Source: Chromera velia
Taxonomy: Eukaryota > Sar > Chromeraceae
Assembly (NCBI GenBank): GCA_018398765.1
Contig: JAHBMJ010000995.1
Coordinates: 96,704 to 160,703, forward strand
Length of the DNA stretch: 64,000 nt
Direction: 5' to 3'
A program made the position numbers and the translations under genes. Below the pieces are notes generated by a model. That model ran no database searches and was not told where the DNA came from. It was given only the letters and a program-made list of their open reading frames with translations. Every line of letters starts with the position of its first letter. Positions within the stretch are counted from its first letter, which is position 1. Below, piece by piece: positions 47,324 through 59,280 of the stretch.

Positions 47324-47491
47324 GCCGCGCCTGCGGCACGGTTCTTTCAAGACTATCTGCGCCTTCCACAAAAAAATTTAAGTATACTTTATTTTGGCCG
47401 CGCCTTCAGCACGTTACTTTCAAGTTAAGCCGCGCCTACGGCGTAAGCGTTTCAAGTCTGGCCGCGCCTACGGCGTGGCGTTTCAAGTTTA
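47324..47491. repeat. 32-bp GC-rich hairpin tandem repeat
   Basis: Units start at 47324, 47397, 47429 and 47461, with a decayed one at 47356. The consensus is GCCGCGCCTACGGCGT followed by a CGTTTCAAGT-like tail, 32 bases per unit. The GCCGCGCC and GGCGTGGC halves can pair around a 3-base loop. The array stands out in AT-rich DNA (about 46760-47680). GC-rich palindromes in AT-rich DNA are typical of some organelle genomes. Confidence 0.8.
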
Positions 47492-47674
47492 CTAAAGTGT
47501 CAGGGGGGTTTACTACACTTAATCCCTGATCGGCCATAAAAAAAGTTCGCCTCAGAAATTCAGCTTCATGCAAACTTTTTCTGGCAGTGGCATCTATTTC
47601 TTTTTTTCAAAATATCTTTTAAAAATATGAGATTCTCAATATGACCGAGAACATTCATTTTTTTAAACAAATCT

Positions 47675-48440
47675 TTACGTCAATATTGTTTTTTTTCGGA
47701 TTTCTGTGTCGGAAGATTTGTACGCTTGTCTAACTGGCTTCCCACTGATCCCCTCTGACCCTTCACTCCGTTTCTCTGCTGGTATTCTCTTGTTCTCCCT
47801 CTCCTTGCGTCTCTCCTCTTCCTCTTCTGCCTCTGCACGAAGAAGAAGAATGTGCTCGTAGGTGGTCATCCTTTTTGAGAGCAACCAACAGTGGTAGACC
47901 CACAGACGACCCCATGAAAAGAACCCCTGCACGGACGCAGACGAGCAAGCAGGGGAATGAAAGACACGCAGCAAAGAGGAGTCTACGCAGGCAGATGCAG
48001 ATAAATTGAGATGACCTTTGCAGGATGATGGGGGAGGACGAAGGTCAAAATTGCAGCCTGCTCAAAATTCTTTCAGCATTCCGTCCACCCGAACGTCACT
48101 CGATGGGGGAGGCAGAAGATAAGCGGGGGCATCAAGCAGACCAGAGAAGTCAGAGAAGGGACGAAAAGTCGTAGACCCAGCTGCCAATTTAAAAGCGATC
48201 ACAGAAATAGGATCAAACTTCTCGATAGAACAGAAGGAGACAACGGTCAAGCTGGCAAACAGGGGGAACAAGATGTAAAATGGAAGACGAAAGAATGGGG
48301 AAAAAAGAAAAGCCAACAGTCGACTGACGAGCACAGCAAATAAGAGTACAGGAATGGCATCAGGATTTTCCTTCAAGACCCCGAGAGACACTTCCCAGGC
48401 AGTCATACCAGGTTCTCCTCGAGCGACGCTCTGGACAAAA

Positions 48441-48498
<58 letters not shown>

Positions 48499-48507
48499 GG
48501 AGGGAGG

Positions 48508-48539
<32 letters not shown>

Positions 48540-49205
48540 NNNNNNNNNNNNNNNNNNNNNNNNNNNNNNNNNNNNNNNNNNNGGGGGGGGGGGAGAGAGA
48601 GAGAGACGCTTAGCAGAAGGGCTTGAGGTGGACAAACGCCTCACGTGGAACTCCTAACTTTCCCAAAAACTCCACTCAACAGAAACTCTCTCTACTGTGT
48701 GCAAGTGTTTTCCCTCCCACAACCTCACTCACTGACTCTCACACACCACAACTCTCGGAAAGAGGACTCTTCCTTCTACACAGAATTAAGCGGACTATTC
48801 CACCGAGTGGCCTGCCTGAGGGGATTTCTTTGTCCAGCTTCTTGTTAGGTTAGGAGAGGCATGCATGCAACACAATGCATATGTCAAAGGGAAGGAATGA
48901 TGTTGTGCATGTACCCTGCTTCCTCTCCTCACCTCACCTCCCCAATTCTAGCCCCCTTTCTCACTCTCACCATGAGTGCATGCATGCAGTCCTCGAAGCC
49001 CCCGCTCAGCTCCAGCCAGCCTCAATTTGACTCCACAGCTAGCGAGCCTTTTCGCTCTCTCGGCGCGAAAGAGAAAAGCTGAGATCTTGGTAGAGAACAG
49101 AGGAAGCATTTCACCGACCGACCGACCGACCTGAAGATTTTCCTGACTCAACCGCAGAGCCGAACCGATCACTCTCCAGGTCATGATCACCTGCACACAC
49201 ACACT

Positions 49206-49255
<50 letters not shown>

Positions 49256-51446
49256 AAATTGATCACGCAACCGACGAACAACTCTCTCGCGGACTCACTC
49301 AGTGACGTTCAAAAAGGCAGCCAGCCTCATCCATCCATCCATCCATCCTTGTCTCTTTGCCCTTTTCAGATTTTTCTGCTTCAACCCTCTGAGTTCCTGA
49401 ATCTCTTCTCCATTCGAAGCTTCCTGAATCTCTCGCGCAGATTGTGCAATGAAAATCAGAAATCAAAGACAAACAACCGAAGAAAAATATCCCGAACAGA
49501 ACAAAAAACATACACCGGACAAAAAGTCCGCAACCAAGCACCCACCCCCGCAAACAGGCAGAGCAAAGTTGTTGTAACCAGGAACAAGAAGAAACAGAGG
49601 TAGTTATCCTCAGCTGCAAGACAACAGACAGAGACAGAAGAGAAAACAGAAACGCGCGTCGGCATGGATTCGATGGAAGCACGAGCAGGAGGCGTTGAAC
49701 CGCACAGGGTCACTTTTGTTTGACTCAACTAAGGGAACGCAATCAGGGGTGACCGGAGACAGACACCTGAAGGCAAAAAGAAAAGTGGGGGCACGTCATG
49801 GTGCTGTCAAGCATTTTAGCGTCGTTTCTTCCTCATTTATTCCTTTCTATCTTTCTTTCTTGATAGCTTTATTTTGTCCGTGCTCCTTTCCTTGTTTCGT
49901 TCATTGTTTGGAAGCTTTCCCGTTTCACTCATTCACTCTCCCCTCCCTCCTGTCCTATATGCCGCCCTCTGTTCCCTCTCTGCTTTCTCCTGTGAGTGAA
50001 GTCTGCCTCCCTCAAATTTCTCTTCTCTCTCGTTTCTCGGTCTATCCACACAATTAAGAGTGCACGTGGAAGCCTGGAGAAGAAGGTAGGTCAGGTTAGG
50101 CAGCCACGTGCATTCAAAGAAAGATCTGCAGACAGTGAAAGAAAACTGCTGAAGGAAGGAAGGATCAACTGACCGATGCAGTTGGCCACATGGACACAAT
50201 GGTGGTCAAAGCCCCGAGTGGTCACCTCACAACGACTGCAGTATTTAATTCGCGTCTCGTCTGTCCGTATCTTCAAATCTCGAGCTGTCTTCCTCCTCTT
50301 CCCCTTCTCTTCTCCATCTACTGCCCCCGCAGCCTCCCTCTGGACCTCTCCCTCTAACCCATTTTCTCCTCCGTCCCCCACTTCTCCGCTTTCTCCTTCC
50401 AATCGACCGTCTTTCTCTCTCTCCCTGGCAGGCGCTTCTTGGTGTCCCTCTCTCTCCCGCTCTACCACTGGTGCTCTGCTGCCTCCTTCTCCTCCTGCCT
50501 CTCCCTCTTCCTCTCTGTTGTTCCCAGCCTCAGCTTCCGTCTCTCTTTCGCATTCTCCCCCTCTCTCTTCACTTGGTTCCCTCTCCTCCTCTCCAACTTC
50601 CTCCCGGACTTCTCTCCTCCTCACTCCTACTCTTACTTCTTTCAGGCCTCCTCCCCTCAATCCTCCCTGTACACCCCGTCCCACCCCTTCAATATTCACA
50701 CACTTTGTCTGAGACTCAAACTCCTCTCGAAGCTCATCTGCTACACAACCAATCAACTCACCCCCAAGCTGCAACTGCCCCCCCACTACAGCACTAGCGT
50801 CCTCACTCCTGGTCTCTCCCCTATCATCGTCCTCCTCTCCTTCTCGCAACACCCCCCCATTATCCTTCAAGTTCATATCAATCCTCTCCATCCTCATGTG
50901 TCTCGAAGAGTAAGGAGACGCTGCCGCGCTTCGGTCCCACCTTCTATCTCTGTTCCTCCTCCACTCCCTCTCCCTCTCCAACGCCCCTTCAGACGGGGGC
51001 ACGGATTCCGGATCGTAAGAAGGTTCCAACAGGTGGTTGTCCACTATGCCCGGGTCCAACAGGGCGGTGCTCCAGAAGAAGGTGACGGAGCCGAACGACA
51101 AAATTATGACGGGAATGAAGACCAGGAAGAAGTAGGGCATCTGGACGGTATCGTAGATCCACTGTGCAGAGATAACGAGGGGTGGGGAGGTAAAGGGATG
51201 CAAGAAATTAGATTGATAATTATGCAATGAAGGAAAAAGAAAGGCAATGAAGGAAGGGAAAAAGAAGGAAACCTCTGCGGTGTGATGAGACCTGGGTACA
51301 CGGAGGTTTGCAATCTTTTCTTCCTGTTGTTTGTTTGATGCAACAGCAAGAACGCAAACCGACTGACCGGAGAGCTGCAGACAGGAAAGACAACCGCAAG
51401 CCCAGTGACAGAGAAGGCGATCCACCAAGGCTGAACCCGTTCGGGG

Positions 51447-51522
<76 letters not shown>

Positions 51523-52423
51523 GAGAGAGAGAGGGGAGGAAGAAGGGAGGAATTGACGCATTGATACTTATGGAAGAAGGAAGACACACAAACAGGACAG
51601 CGGAGAATGAATCAATCGTGTTTGCCAATTTGCCTACAAGAAAGACGAGTCGGGAACAGAAGATAAGGTGGCCCGACCAGCAGGCAGGCAAATCCGTACA
51701 GGTGGTCCTATGCAAGCAACTACCTGGGCAGTGCACAAGAGCTACAAAGAGCTACAGAAAACGGCAAAACCTCACTCACTCTCTCGACTCATCCATCCAT
51801 TCCTTCAGTTGTCCGTTCATTCAGCCAACAAATCTCTTTCTCTCTTTTCTTGCAAGCAGTCCCCCCTCCGAGTCCACAATGCCGGGCCACATCTACTGAC
51901 CGCCCAATTCCCCCTCATTTAGTTCTTTTGGCCCTCTCTCTTCTCTCCCTCCCTAACCCCCCCTCTCTCTTTCTCTCTCTCTCACACACACAGGGAGAGA
52001 AAGAGAGAGAGAGAGAGAGAAAGAAGGGGGACGGTGGAATGATCAGCGGGAGCGGAATTGAGGGCGGGGGGGGGAGAGGCTGCTGGTCAGAAACCCTCTG
52101 TCCCACATGCCGACAGGAAAGATGTCGTGCAAAGCGACAGCCGAATAAGCAGTGAAGCGGAGACCGAAGCGAAGGAACACCGGACAGCTAGTTTTCTTTA
52201 CAGTAGGAAGAAGCTGACTGCCCTCTGTCAGAATGAAATGCAGGGCTGAACTCACTGACCCTTTCCAGAAGAGGCTCCGCACTTTGATGTGCGGACCGTA
52301 TCCCTGAATTTGCCGTCTCCTCCTGGCTCTACGGCGTCTCTCTATCTCTGCCAGCTCTGCGGGGGACCTCTCCCGATTGTCAAGAGTCCTCAGCCACTCG
52401 AAAATAAACCCAAGATTCAGCAT
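47675..52423 (-). CDS. DHHC-type protein S-palmitoyltransferase
   Basis: The enzyme attaches palmitate to cysteines of membrane proteins. Exons: 52423-52260, 51446-51368, 51161-50174, 49613 to about 49519, probably 49190-49131, one starting near 48434, and 47926-47675. The first three introns have matching phases (2, 0, 1). Seen in order: a basic cytosolic N-terminus (ERRRRARRRRQIQGYG), two membrane segments (WWIAFSVTGLAVVFPV; YFFLVFIPVIILSFG), DPGI, then about 200 charged Glu/Arg/Gly residues. After these come YCSRCEVTTRGFDHHC-VHVANC, NY..FFLFL with a third membrane segment, a fourth (IPVLLFAVLVSRLLAFLF) and the C-terminal TTYE motif in LSKRMTTYEHI. The DHHC motif is intact, but the zinc region is shortened. 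The exon starting near 48434 has an unclear 3' end, so the model there is incomplete. Confidence 0.82.
48450..48610. repeat. (CA)n(GA)n(G)n repeat with assembly gap
   Basis: CA, GA and poly-G runs flank an N run at 48540-48582, followed by more G and GA. It lies in an intron of the palmitoyltransferase gene. Confidence 0.95.
51450..51522. repeat. (CA)n microsatellite at a splice acceptor
   Basis: On the gene's minus strand this (GT)n run ends directly in the CAG acceptor of the 51446 exon, so the repeat replaces the usual polypyrimidine tract. Confidence 0.9.
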
Positions 52424-53011
52424 ACCTATTATCTTCTACTTAACATGAATTCGACCGTTTGCACGCTGAGTCTTGCCCCGCGTAGCTCTCGTCTACCATG
52501 CAAATGGAGACGGTTGAATCCACGCTTGTCAAAGTGAGAAGATTCTTAATAAAACAATTGAAGTCACTTGATGTTGCGCGGTCCGAGCAGCGTTGGCGAT
52601 GGAAGATCACTCAAAGATGGTCATGAGGGCTGAAAGTGTGTGTAGAGCAGTGACTACTGGAGCTCGAATTTTGTTGCAGCAGGTCTGAAAAGCTAGAATC
52701 TGGTCTGAAAAAGAACATTCGCTTTTTTGACCGCGTTTTTCACGAACTTTTCGGGGCCGCGGTTTAAATTCGTCGACCGAAGGCTGCATGCATGCGACCT
52801 TCATCCCCGGCCCTTCACCCCCTGGCAGAGACATACAGAGACGGAGTCCAATCTCATCAATCATCATAGCTTCTCGGAATCCTCTCACTTGGTCTGCCGT
52901 CGGCCTGTGTACGGAAGAATCAGTCTTGACTGTACTTGCTTGCTTGAGTTTTATATTCTTCAGAGCCTCTATATAGCTCCCCGCCGTCTCCTCTTGATTG
53001 CAGTGTTGCAG

Positions 53012-54066
53012 AGCTCACCGACATGGGTTCTGTGTTGGTTGCCAGAAAGGAGGTGGAGGAGGCTCTTCTCTCTCGTGAGGTTCTGCACAATCTTTTTGAA
53101 CCAGAGTTCAAAAAACTCGGGATCGTGAAGGTACCCGAGAAACAAACCCTCTTTAATTTTTTTTCGACGAAGAGGCTGTTTCTTTTGCAGTCAAAAGGGG
53201 AGGATAAGGAGAATTCTGAAGACTGTCACAGGGCCTTCAAGTTTGTCGGCAAGGACTACATTTTCAGGTTCGTCTGCTTTTGTCTCTCTCTGCATTCCCC
53301 TCCCTTGTCTGTATGTCTGTATGTCTACATTCCCCTCCCTTCATTCAGCACATGCAAGTCTGTATGTCTTCTCTCCGTCTCTCTCTTCTTGTTATCTCTT
53401 GTGCTTCTTTCCTCAAAATTTGCGCTCACGAATGCGTATGCAAACCGGAACGTCGGATAACGTCGGATTCCTCCTTCTAAATGGCCAGATCTAACTTTCG
53501 AACATTCCCACATCATGATCCTGCATGACAACAAAATCCTCCACAGAGACATCAAACCTCAAAATATGTTCTGTAGGTGGAAGGCAGAGGGAGTGGGGAG
53601 CGTGTCGATGATTTTGCCAGGGAAGGTGGGAATGGGGGACTTCGGGCTGGCGTCGCGCGTGGAGGAGGTCGAAACTGGGCGGGGGGGCATCCTATGGGCG
53701 AAGGGGAAAGAGTGGAAGTCGACGCACGGGATGAAGCTGGGCATGGTGGGGGGCACCGTGGGGTACTACCACCTTGCCCAGCTGGACCAATGCAGAAGGC
53801 AGGGGACTCTCAGACTGCCTTTCGCTCTCGATGTGCGTGCACTGAGCACAAGCCTCCTCAATGTCCTCCACTCGTGGACAGATGATCATCGAGGAGTGCA
53901 AGCGAGAGTGGGGAAAGAACCGGATGGAGCCTGTAGTTTGCCTCCTCGACTTGCAAGGAGTCTTACAGGACAGCTGATTCGGAAAGCCAGTGTGGAGTCC
54001 ATGACAGCAGAGGAGTTCGTTGTCGCCCTGGGGCTCATTCGAGGCAACGGTCAGTTGTGTGCTTAG
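53012..54066 (+). CDS. Divergent protein kinase, 5' incomplete
   Basis: Recognisable exons are 53012-53130, 53191-53267 and about 53489-54066 (TAG stop). The last carries the catalytic loop ILHRDIKPQN and the metal-binding MGDFGLAS. The activation segment contains a Gly-rich, charged insertion (TGRGGILWAKGKEWK), then GTVGYYHLAQ where most kinases have GT..Y.APE, so the APE motif is lost. FALDVRALSTSLLNVL resembles a decayed SDVWSLG helix. The first two exons look like the N-lobe, but no glycine loop was found. The phase between the 53267 donor and the 53489 acceptor does not match, so an exon or boundary is missing. HRD and DFG suggest possible activity; the altered C-lobe argues for unusual regulation or substrate recognition. 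Confidence 0.6.
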
Positions 54067-54829
54067 GTCGGTTGTAGTTGCAACCAGTACATTTATTGAA
54101 TTAGTCAATACTGGATACTTTTGAAGTATTTATCTCCGTCTTCTTGCCCATTGCCGTCTTGGTTGCATGAATGAAGTCTTCTGTGTTGTGTTTAGCCTGC
54201 CAACAAATACCTACCAAGTTGCCAGTCGCAGAGTTCCCAAGAGTTTGTAGCTTTTGCAACACCGCAGCACTCTTTTGCTTCCCTTCTGGTCTCTGTTCCC
54301 TTGACTGTAGCCCTTGGCTACTTCCCCTTCTGTCCCTCTCCCCCTCTTGTCCTCTCCCTCGCTGTTGGTCTGTCTTGCACACCTCAGTGACACCTGCCGA
54401 CTCAAGCTGCTTCTCTCTCTTTCTTCGGAGCTCTCCTTCAATCCCCCTTGTTTATTGCCTTTCAGTTTCTCCGCAAAGAAAATTTGTTTTGCTGAATGTC
54501 CCCCTTCCATTTTTCCTGTAGTGTGCCTGTCTGTTTGCTTCAAGCTCCCGTACCTTTGCCTTAGTCATTTGTTAACTTTTTTCCCCTTCTTGAGAGTCAT
54601 CCTTGTCGGAGGCTCGTCCACATAAGACGGAGGCCCGTCAACTGCTGGTGTGTTGGGTGCTAGTAAGTGCAAATTCTTTTCGTCTTCCCTCTCTTTCTTT
54701 TTATTTGTCTCTTTCTTCGTCTTTCTTATTCCCTTTTTGTCCTGGAAGAGTTTCTTTCCCCAATTTGTCTCTTCTTAAGCCTCCCGCCCCTCTCTTTTTC
54801 TCTCACTCATTCTCAAACCCCGTGCCTAG

Positions 54830-55251
54830 ACCGGACAGAGAGGCAGAGCAGGCCCCAGGGGCCCTTCCCCCCACACTCCTCAAGCCTCTTCGTCAGGCTT
54901 CTGATTCTTCCCACCCCCCCTTCTGTGGCGTCCCTCACGAATTTTTGCATGACGAGTTTTGCCCCCAGCTGTTGGTACGCGAATCTCTTCTTCTTTTCAG
55001 GCAGGTGTGGGCGGGACATTTCGACCATGCAGCAGATCATAGCGAGTACGTCCATGTGCATGGACGCGGAAGGGACTCCTTACAGAACGAAAAACGAAAC
55101 AGCCGGATCCAAATTTCTGCTCCAGCAGAGACAGTTCAATCTCCCCCCCACCCCCCCACGAAAGAGCCAAGTTCCCCGTCATCAGAACTGCACCGTCTCC
55201 TTCGCGTCGTTGGATGACATTGTGCGCGGCTTCCTGATTTTGTCGCGATGA
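54830..55251 (+). CDS. Unidentified protein, 3' exons
   Basis: Exon 54830-54974 (PDREAEQAPGALPP through HEFLHDEFCPQLL) joins in phase 0 to exon 55186-55251 (NCTVSFASLDDIVRGFLILS, TGA stop). The intron 54975-55185 is almost wholly made of one copy of a 174-bp element found inverted at 57983-58154. The exons have coding-like composition but no recognised domain. The TGA may instead be skipped by a donor inside the second exon, in which case this is the 5' part of the gene that follows. Confidence 0.4.
55005..55178 (+). repeat. Intron-filling element, copy 1
   Basis: A 174-bp segment whose reverse complement recurs at 57983-58154 with about 90% identity by eye. Landmarks are CAGCAGATCATAGC, GACGCGGAAGGGACTCCTT, ACGAAAAACGAAACAGCC and AGACAGTTCAATCTCCCCC. 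It occupies most of the intron 54975-55185. Confidence 0.85.
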
Positions 55252-55409
55252 AAAGCCGTGGTGCACCCATCAGAAGTGATGCTCAGGGTCACCTCCAGTC
55301 TCTTGTCTACACAAGTGCATTGGTTGATGCGCTTGATTGCCTCTTGCCCCCATATTCTTATTCGTTCATTCCTGTTTCTGCGTGCGTCTGCTTGTCTTTT
55401 CTGCAGCAG

Positions 55410-58382
55410 GACAGCCGAGAATAGCCCCCGTGAGAGTCTCGGGACCAAGTCCGACAAGAAAGTCGAAGAGAAGGGCAGCGGGTACGCCATGCATCACAAC
55501 TGTTTCTTCCCTCTTTTTGCCTTTCGTTCTCTAGTTCGTTCTCAGACTGCTCTTCACCTGGGGTTACCGATTCGCTTGAAATTCCTGTCTGCTCTCCTTC
55601 CGGACACTTTCGTGACGGGAGGATGGCTACGTCGTGCTCTTAAGTGCTTGTGGCTTTTTCTTTCTCGTCCAAAATTTTCTTCCCGGCCACGTTTTTCCAC
55701 GTCACGTCAGTCTCCCTCCTTCAAATTGAAATTGAATCAATCGCCTCGATCAGCTGCATGACTAGGCTGCATGAGCAGTCCCACCTTCCTTTTGATTCCC
55801 GTCCAGAAATCGAATCAACATCGCCTTCAGCTCTCCGTATGAATCTGTTTGTTTTCTCTTTATTTGTTCTTTCATTAATGCACTCAGCGGCGAGCCGGGG
55901 AGCCCTGAGGCTCAAGACATCGCGGCCAAGCAGGTGGAGACGACTCCACTCACAAACGACATTGGGTTCAGGAAGGTGCTCCTGAATTTCGAAGACGAGA
56001 AAGACAAGTGAGTCTATCTGCCTGCCTGTCGCTGTTCGCCACGTGAAGTTAACATCTTTCACATGAAAGCTTCCTCCGTCTTCCTGCTGAAGCTTGTGAG
56101 AAATCGCGCTGTGTATGTGAGGTCCTTCCTTTCTTCCTTTCCCTACTTCCCTTTCTCCCTCTCTGCCTCTTTCCCTCCCCACCTCTCTCCTTACTTCTCT
56201 CCCTCCCTCCCTCCATCTCTCTCTCCCTCGCTCCCTCCCTCCCTTTCTCCCTCCCTCCCTCACTCACTCACTCACGCCCTCCCTCCCTCTCTCCGTCCCT
56301 CCCTCCCTCCCTCCCTCTCTCCCTCCCTTCCCTGTCTTGAAGTCCATTCCTCTGTCGTTGCACCCAGCCGAGATCATCTGTTTTGCCCCAATGGCATTTT
56401 GGAGCCTGCTTTTGTCGTCGGCATGTCATTGACGTGATCGCATCTAGTGATCGCATTCGTGCTCGGAAATTATGGAGCCTTTTCGTCCTTGCGTGCAGGA
56501 TCCGCTTCAGGGCACTCTGTCTGCAACAGTACGACGATATCCCGGAAGCCCTGGTGAGCTCTCGTCGCACACTCCCGGAATTTCAAAGTGAAACTCCGTC
56601 CAATTAAATTAATGCGTCCTGATCTTTTCGCATGTCCAGGCCCACCAGTTGTTCAGTAACTCCTACATTTCCGGTTTTGTAATGCTACGTGCCCTTCAAA
56701 TCCCTTCAGGGTCGACTCTGCGAGCTTCGATCCTCTCTGCAGGCCTCTCCGTTCATCCGTCGTTGCAATTAAGCCTGTCGTTGCCTCTCGTCTCTCGGGG
56801 CAGCCGCGCCTGTACGTCTGCACTCATTTTTCTCTTCCATCTTCCCTAGGTGTTTCCTCTAGTTGCCAGAATTTTGCGGAATTTGCTTTGAGTGAGTTGA
56901 CGTGTTCCCTTCCTTTTCCTCCTCAATTCATGTGTTGCGGCGGGCGTGCAGTCGGACTTCAAGCTGGCAACACTCCGGATAGGGATCAAAATGGAATGTC
57001 TCGAGCTTCCGAACATCGAGTAAGCCGTGCATGCTGTATCATGATATGTCACTGAGCAAGGTCGATTGCATGAACCAGTAGACTTTTGCGTCATCTGATT
57101 CACTGTCCGCCCCTTCCTTTCCACCCCGCCCATCTCAGCCGACTAAATTGGTTTTGTTTTCGATCGCTTCAAGTAGCCGGATCAGGTATCTCTGCAGCCA
57201 TTGCAAGACACTGACCTTTCTGTGCACGTGTATGTGTTTTCTCTTGGCAGCTGCTTAGATTTTATTTTTTGTCCTGCTACCTTCGTATGCTGTTGGGATG
57301 CACAGATGCCCACCCTTTATCGAAGGAAAGTAGTCCACTCGACTCGCCGCTCGAATGTTAGACGTTGCTGCTTCTTCCACCTCAATAACAAGCGAAAAGT
57401 ACACACAGGGACGCACAACTGTGTGTTGCTCGGGTGCACAACTGTTGTTCTGACTGTTGCTGTAAGTTTTAACTCGCGTATCAGGGTATCGCAGTTCTAG
57501 CGGGTTTCGAAAGTCTCCAAAGCTGAATCGCTTAACTGAAGAGACTGCTGTGGCTGCAGTGTGGCAAAGAGTTGACTGACCTGCTCTGGAAGGGGAAGAC
57601 GACGAAGAGATGATAGATGAAGTAGAAGGTCAGTCATTTTTGAGTCGAAGTCTACAGGTGCGCTGCATACATGCAAGGTGTCCAAATTAGACTTTTTCTT
57701 TTTACTAGTACCTGAACACTCCATTATTCACGCTTTTTTAATAGTCTGCAGATTGCTCCCGGCGCTACTGCTGCGCAGATGCTCTAGTTGAGGTGGAGCG
57801 CGATGCGACTTCTTGACAGGGTCTTTGTGGAAGCGACGGCGGGGAGGTGATTGTGAAGTACCCCTGTTACCTCCCGGACAGTGATCCGCTGAAAGAAAAG
57901 CTACAGATCAAAAAGCTAGCTGAAGTGGGGGCCTTCCTAAAGGCACAGGGGGGGTTGACAGAGGAACTGTGCGACATTCCTCCGGGAACTTGGCTCTTTC
58001 GTGGGGGGGTGGGGGGGGAGATTGAACTGTCTCTACTCGAGCAGAATTTTGGATCCGGCTGTTTCGTTTTTCGTTCTGCAAGGAGTCCCTTCCGCGTCCA
58101 TGCATGTGGACGTACTTGCTATGATCTGCTGGCCGAAATGCCCCGCCCGCGCCGTCTGCCTGCCTATTTATTTGTGAATTTTTGTCTTTCAAGGCGGACT
58201 GCTGCCCCCTGGGAGATTTCAAGCAGAGCTGCATGTGCGAAATTGAGCAGCTGAATTCCAGCAGACACTCTGTCCATCAAGGAGCAAACCCCCGCTCCCC
58301 GGTTTCCCAGAAGTCCCGCTCTGACGATTCAGACCTGGCAAGGGACTTCGCATCCCTATCCCTTACAAGAAAAAGAAATTGA
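55410..58382 (+). CDS. Unidentified multi-exon protein
   Basis: Exons with matching phases: 55410-55481, 55888-56007, 56499-56553, 56640-56678, 56952-57019; then, after an unresolved gap, 57820 to about 57980 and 58194-58382 (TGA). Readable segments include ENSPRESLGTKSDKKVEEKG, NDIGFRKVLLNFEDEKD, IRFRALCLQQYDDIPEAL, AHQLFSNSYISGF, FKLATLRIGIKMECLELPNI and VIVKYPCYLPDSDPLKEKL. The terminal exon (ADCCPLGDFKQSCMCEIEQL) has four Cys, and its Ser-rich tail ends in SLTRKRN. I recognise no family. The composition is that of a soluble, partly disordered protein. The second copy of the 174-bp element lies between the last two exons. The frame is open through that copy, so it may be partly exonised. 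Confidence 0.45.
56130..56340. repeat. (CCCT)n/(CTTC)n pyrimidine tract
   Basis: About 200 bases of CCCT, CTCT and CACT units in the intron between the 55888 and 56499 exons of the unidentified gene. Confidence 0.9.
57983..58154 (-). repeat. Intron-filling element, copy 2 (inverted)
   Basis: Reverse complement of copy 1 at 55005-55178. It begins directly after the exon sequence encoding ELCDIPP and ends about 39 bases before the acceptor at 58193. No obvious GT donor sits at its left edge; a candidate is the GTGGGG near 58001. Confidence 0.85.
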
Positions 58383-59280
58383 AAGAATAATGTAAGAATT
58401 AAAAAGGTGGTAGGATGATAGACGATCGAAATTTATAATTTATTTATGATATATAAGTTGAACTACTATAGAATTAGCTTAGTAAGCTGAGACAAGTTTT
58501 AGCCCCTAGTTTAGCCCAGACTTTGGCTTTGCAATACATGCATGCCCTAGTGCATACCAAGCGTATAACTGGGCGTAGAAGCACTAATTCTGATTGAAGC
58601 AATAATTAGCAATTATAAATATTATTATTAAAACATATATAAGTTGTCAACTCTATATCAGTGACATAATTGAATTAACTGTAGAGGTACTATCTGACGT
58701 GTTATTCAAAAGTGGAAAAATATCATAAAAGAGTATATAACTAGGTATATGAAAGAGCTTCTTTATAACCTATAGGCCCGGCCTCAGGCTACTAGGGGAT
58801 GCGTCAAGGTATACATTTAAAAAAAAATGAAGTGAATTAACTGACTTTAATAGATGCGTAATTAAAACGTTAATTAATTAACATTTTTTCAGATATGAGT
58901 GCGTCGAGTCCCTCAAGTACGAAGTAAGTTCATTGAAATCGTTCATAATCACTATTTAAAGTCAATAACCATATGATGGTCCTATAATGATCTAGATAAT
59001 GATGATGAGGCCCGTTTTTCTAAGTATTTCTAAGTAATTTTATAGCTATAATTTTATAGTTTTGTTTAATATTTTATTCAATAAATTCCCTTATATAATA
59101 ATCTAAACAATAATTACTTTAACATACTTCAACAATGTTTTTGTTTTACATTAACATTATTGAAACACAACTGATTTACATCGGGAAAAGAGTTAAGAAA
59201 TAGGTTGGTAGACACTTGGTACTTTCGCAGATATACATCAAGGAACACATGATGCGTGAAAACTTGAATACAATTTATCT
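58383..59280. other. AT-rich intergenic region, no gene seen
   Basis: Strongly AT-rich sequence between the 3' ends of two convergent genes, with several AATAAA/TTTATT hexamers. No exon or RNA gene was recognised. Confidence 0.6.

Noticed and set aside
50439-51230. 263-residue plus-strand Ser/Pro/Leu frame
   Set aside because: Antisense of the charged insert of the palmitoyltransferase; codon bias of the Glu/Arg-rich strand keeps the other strand open.
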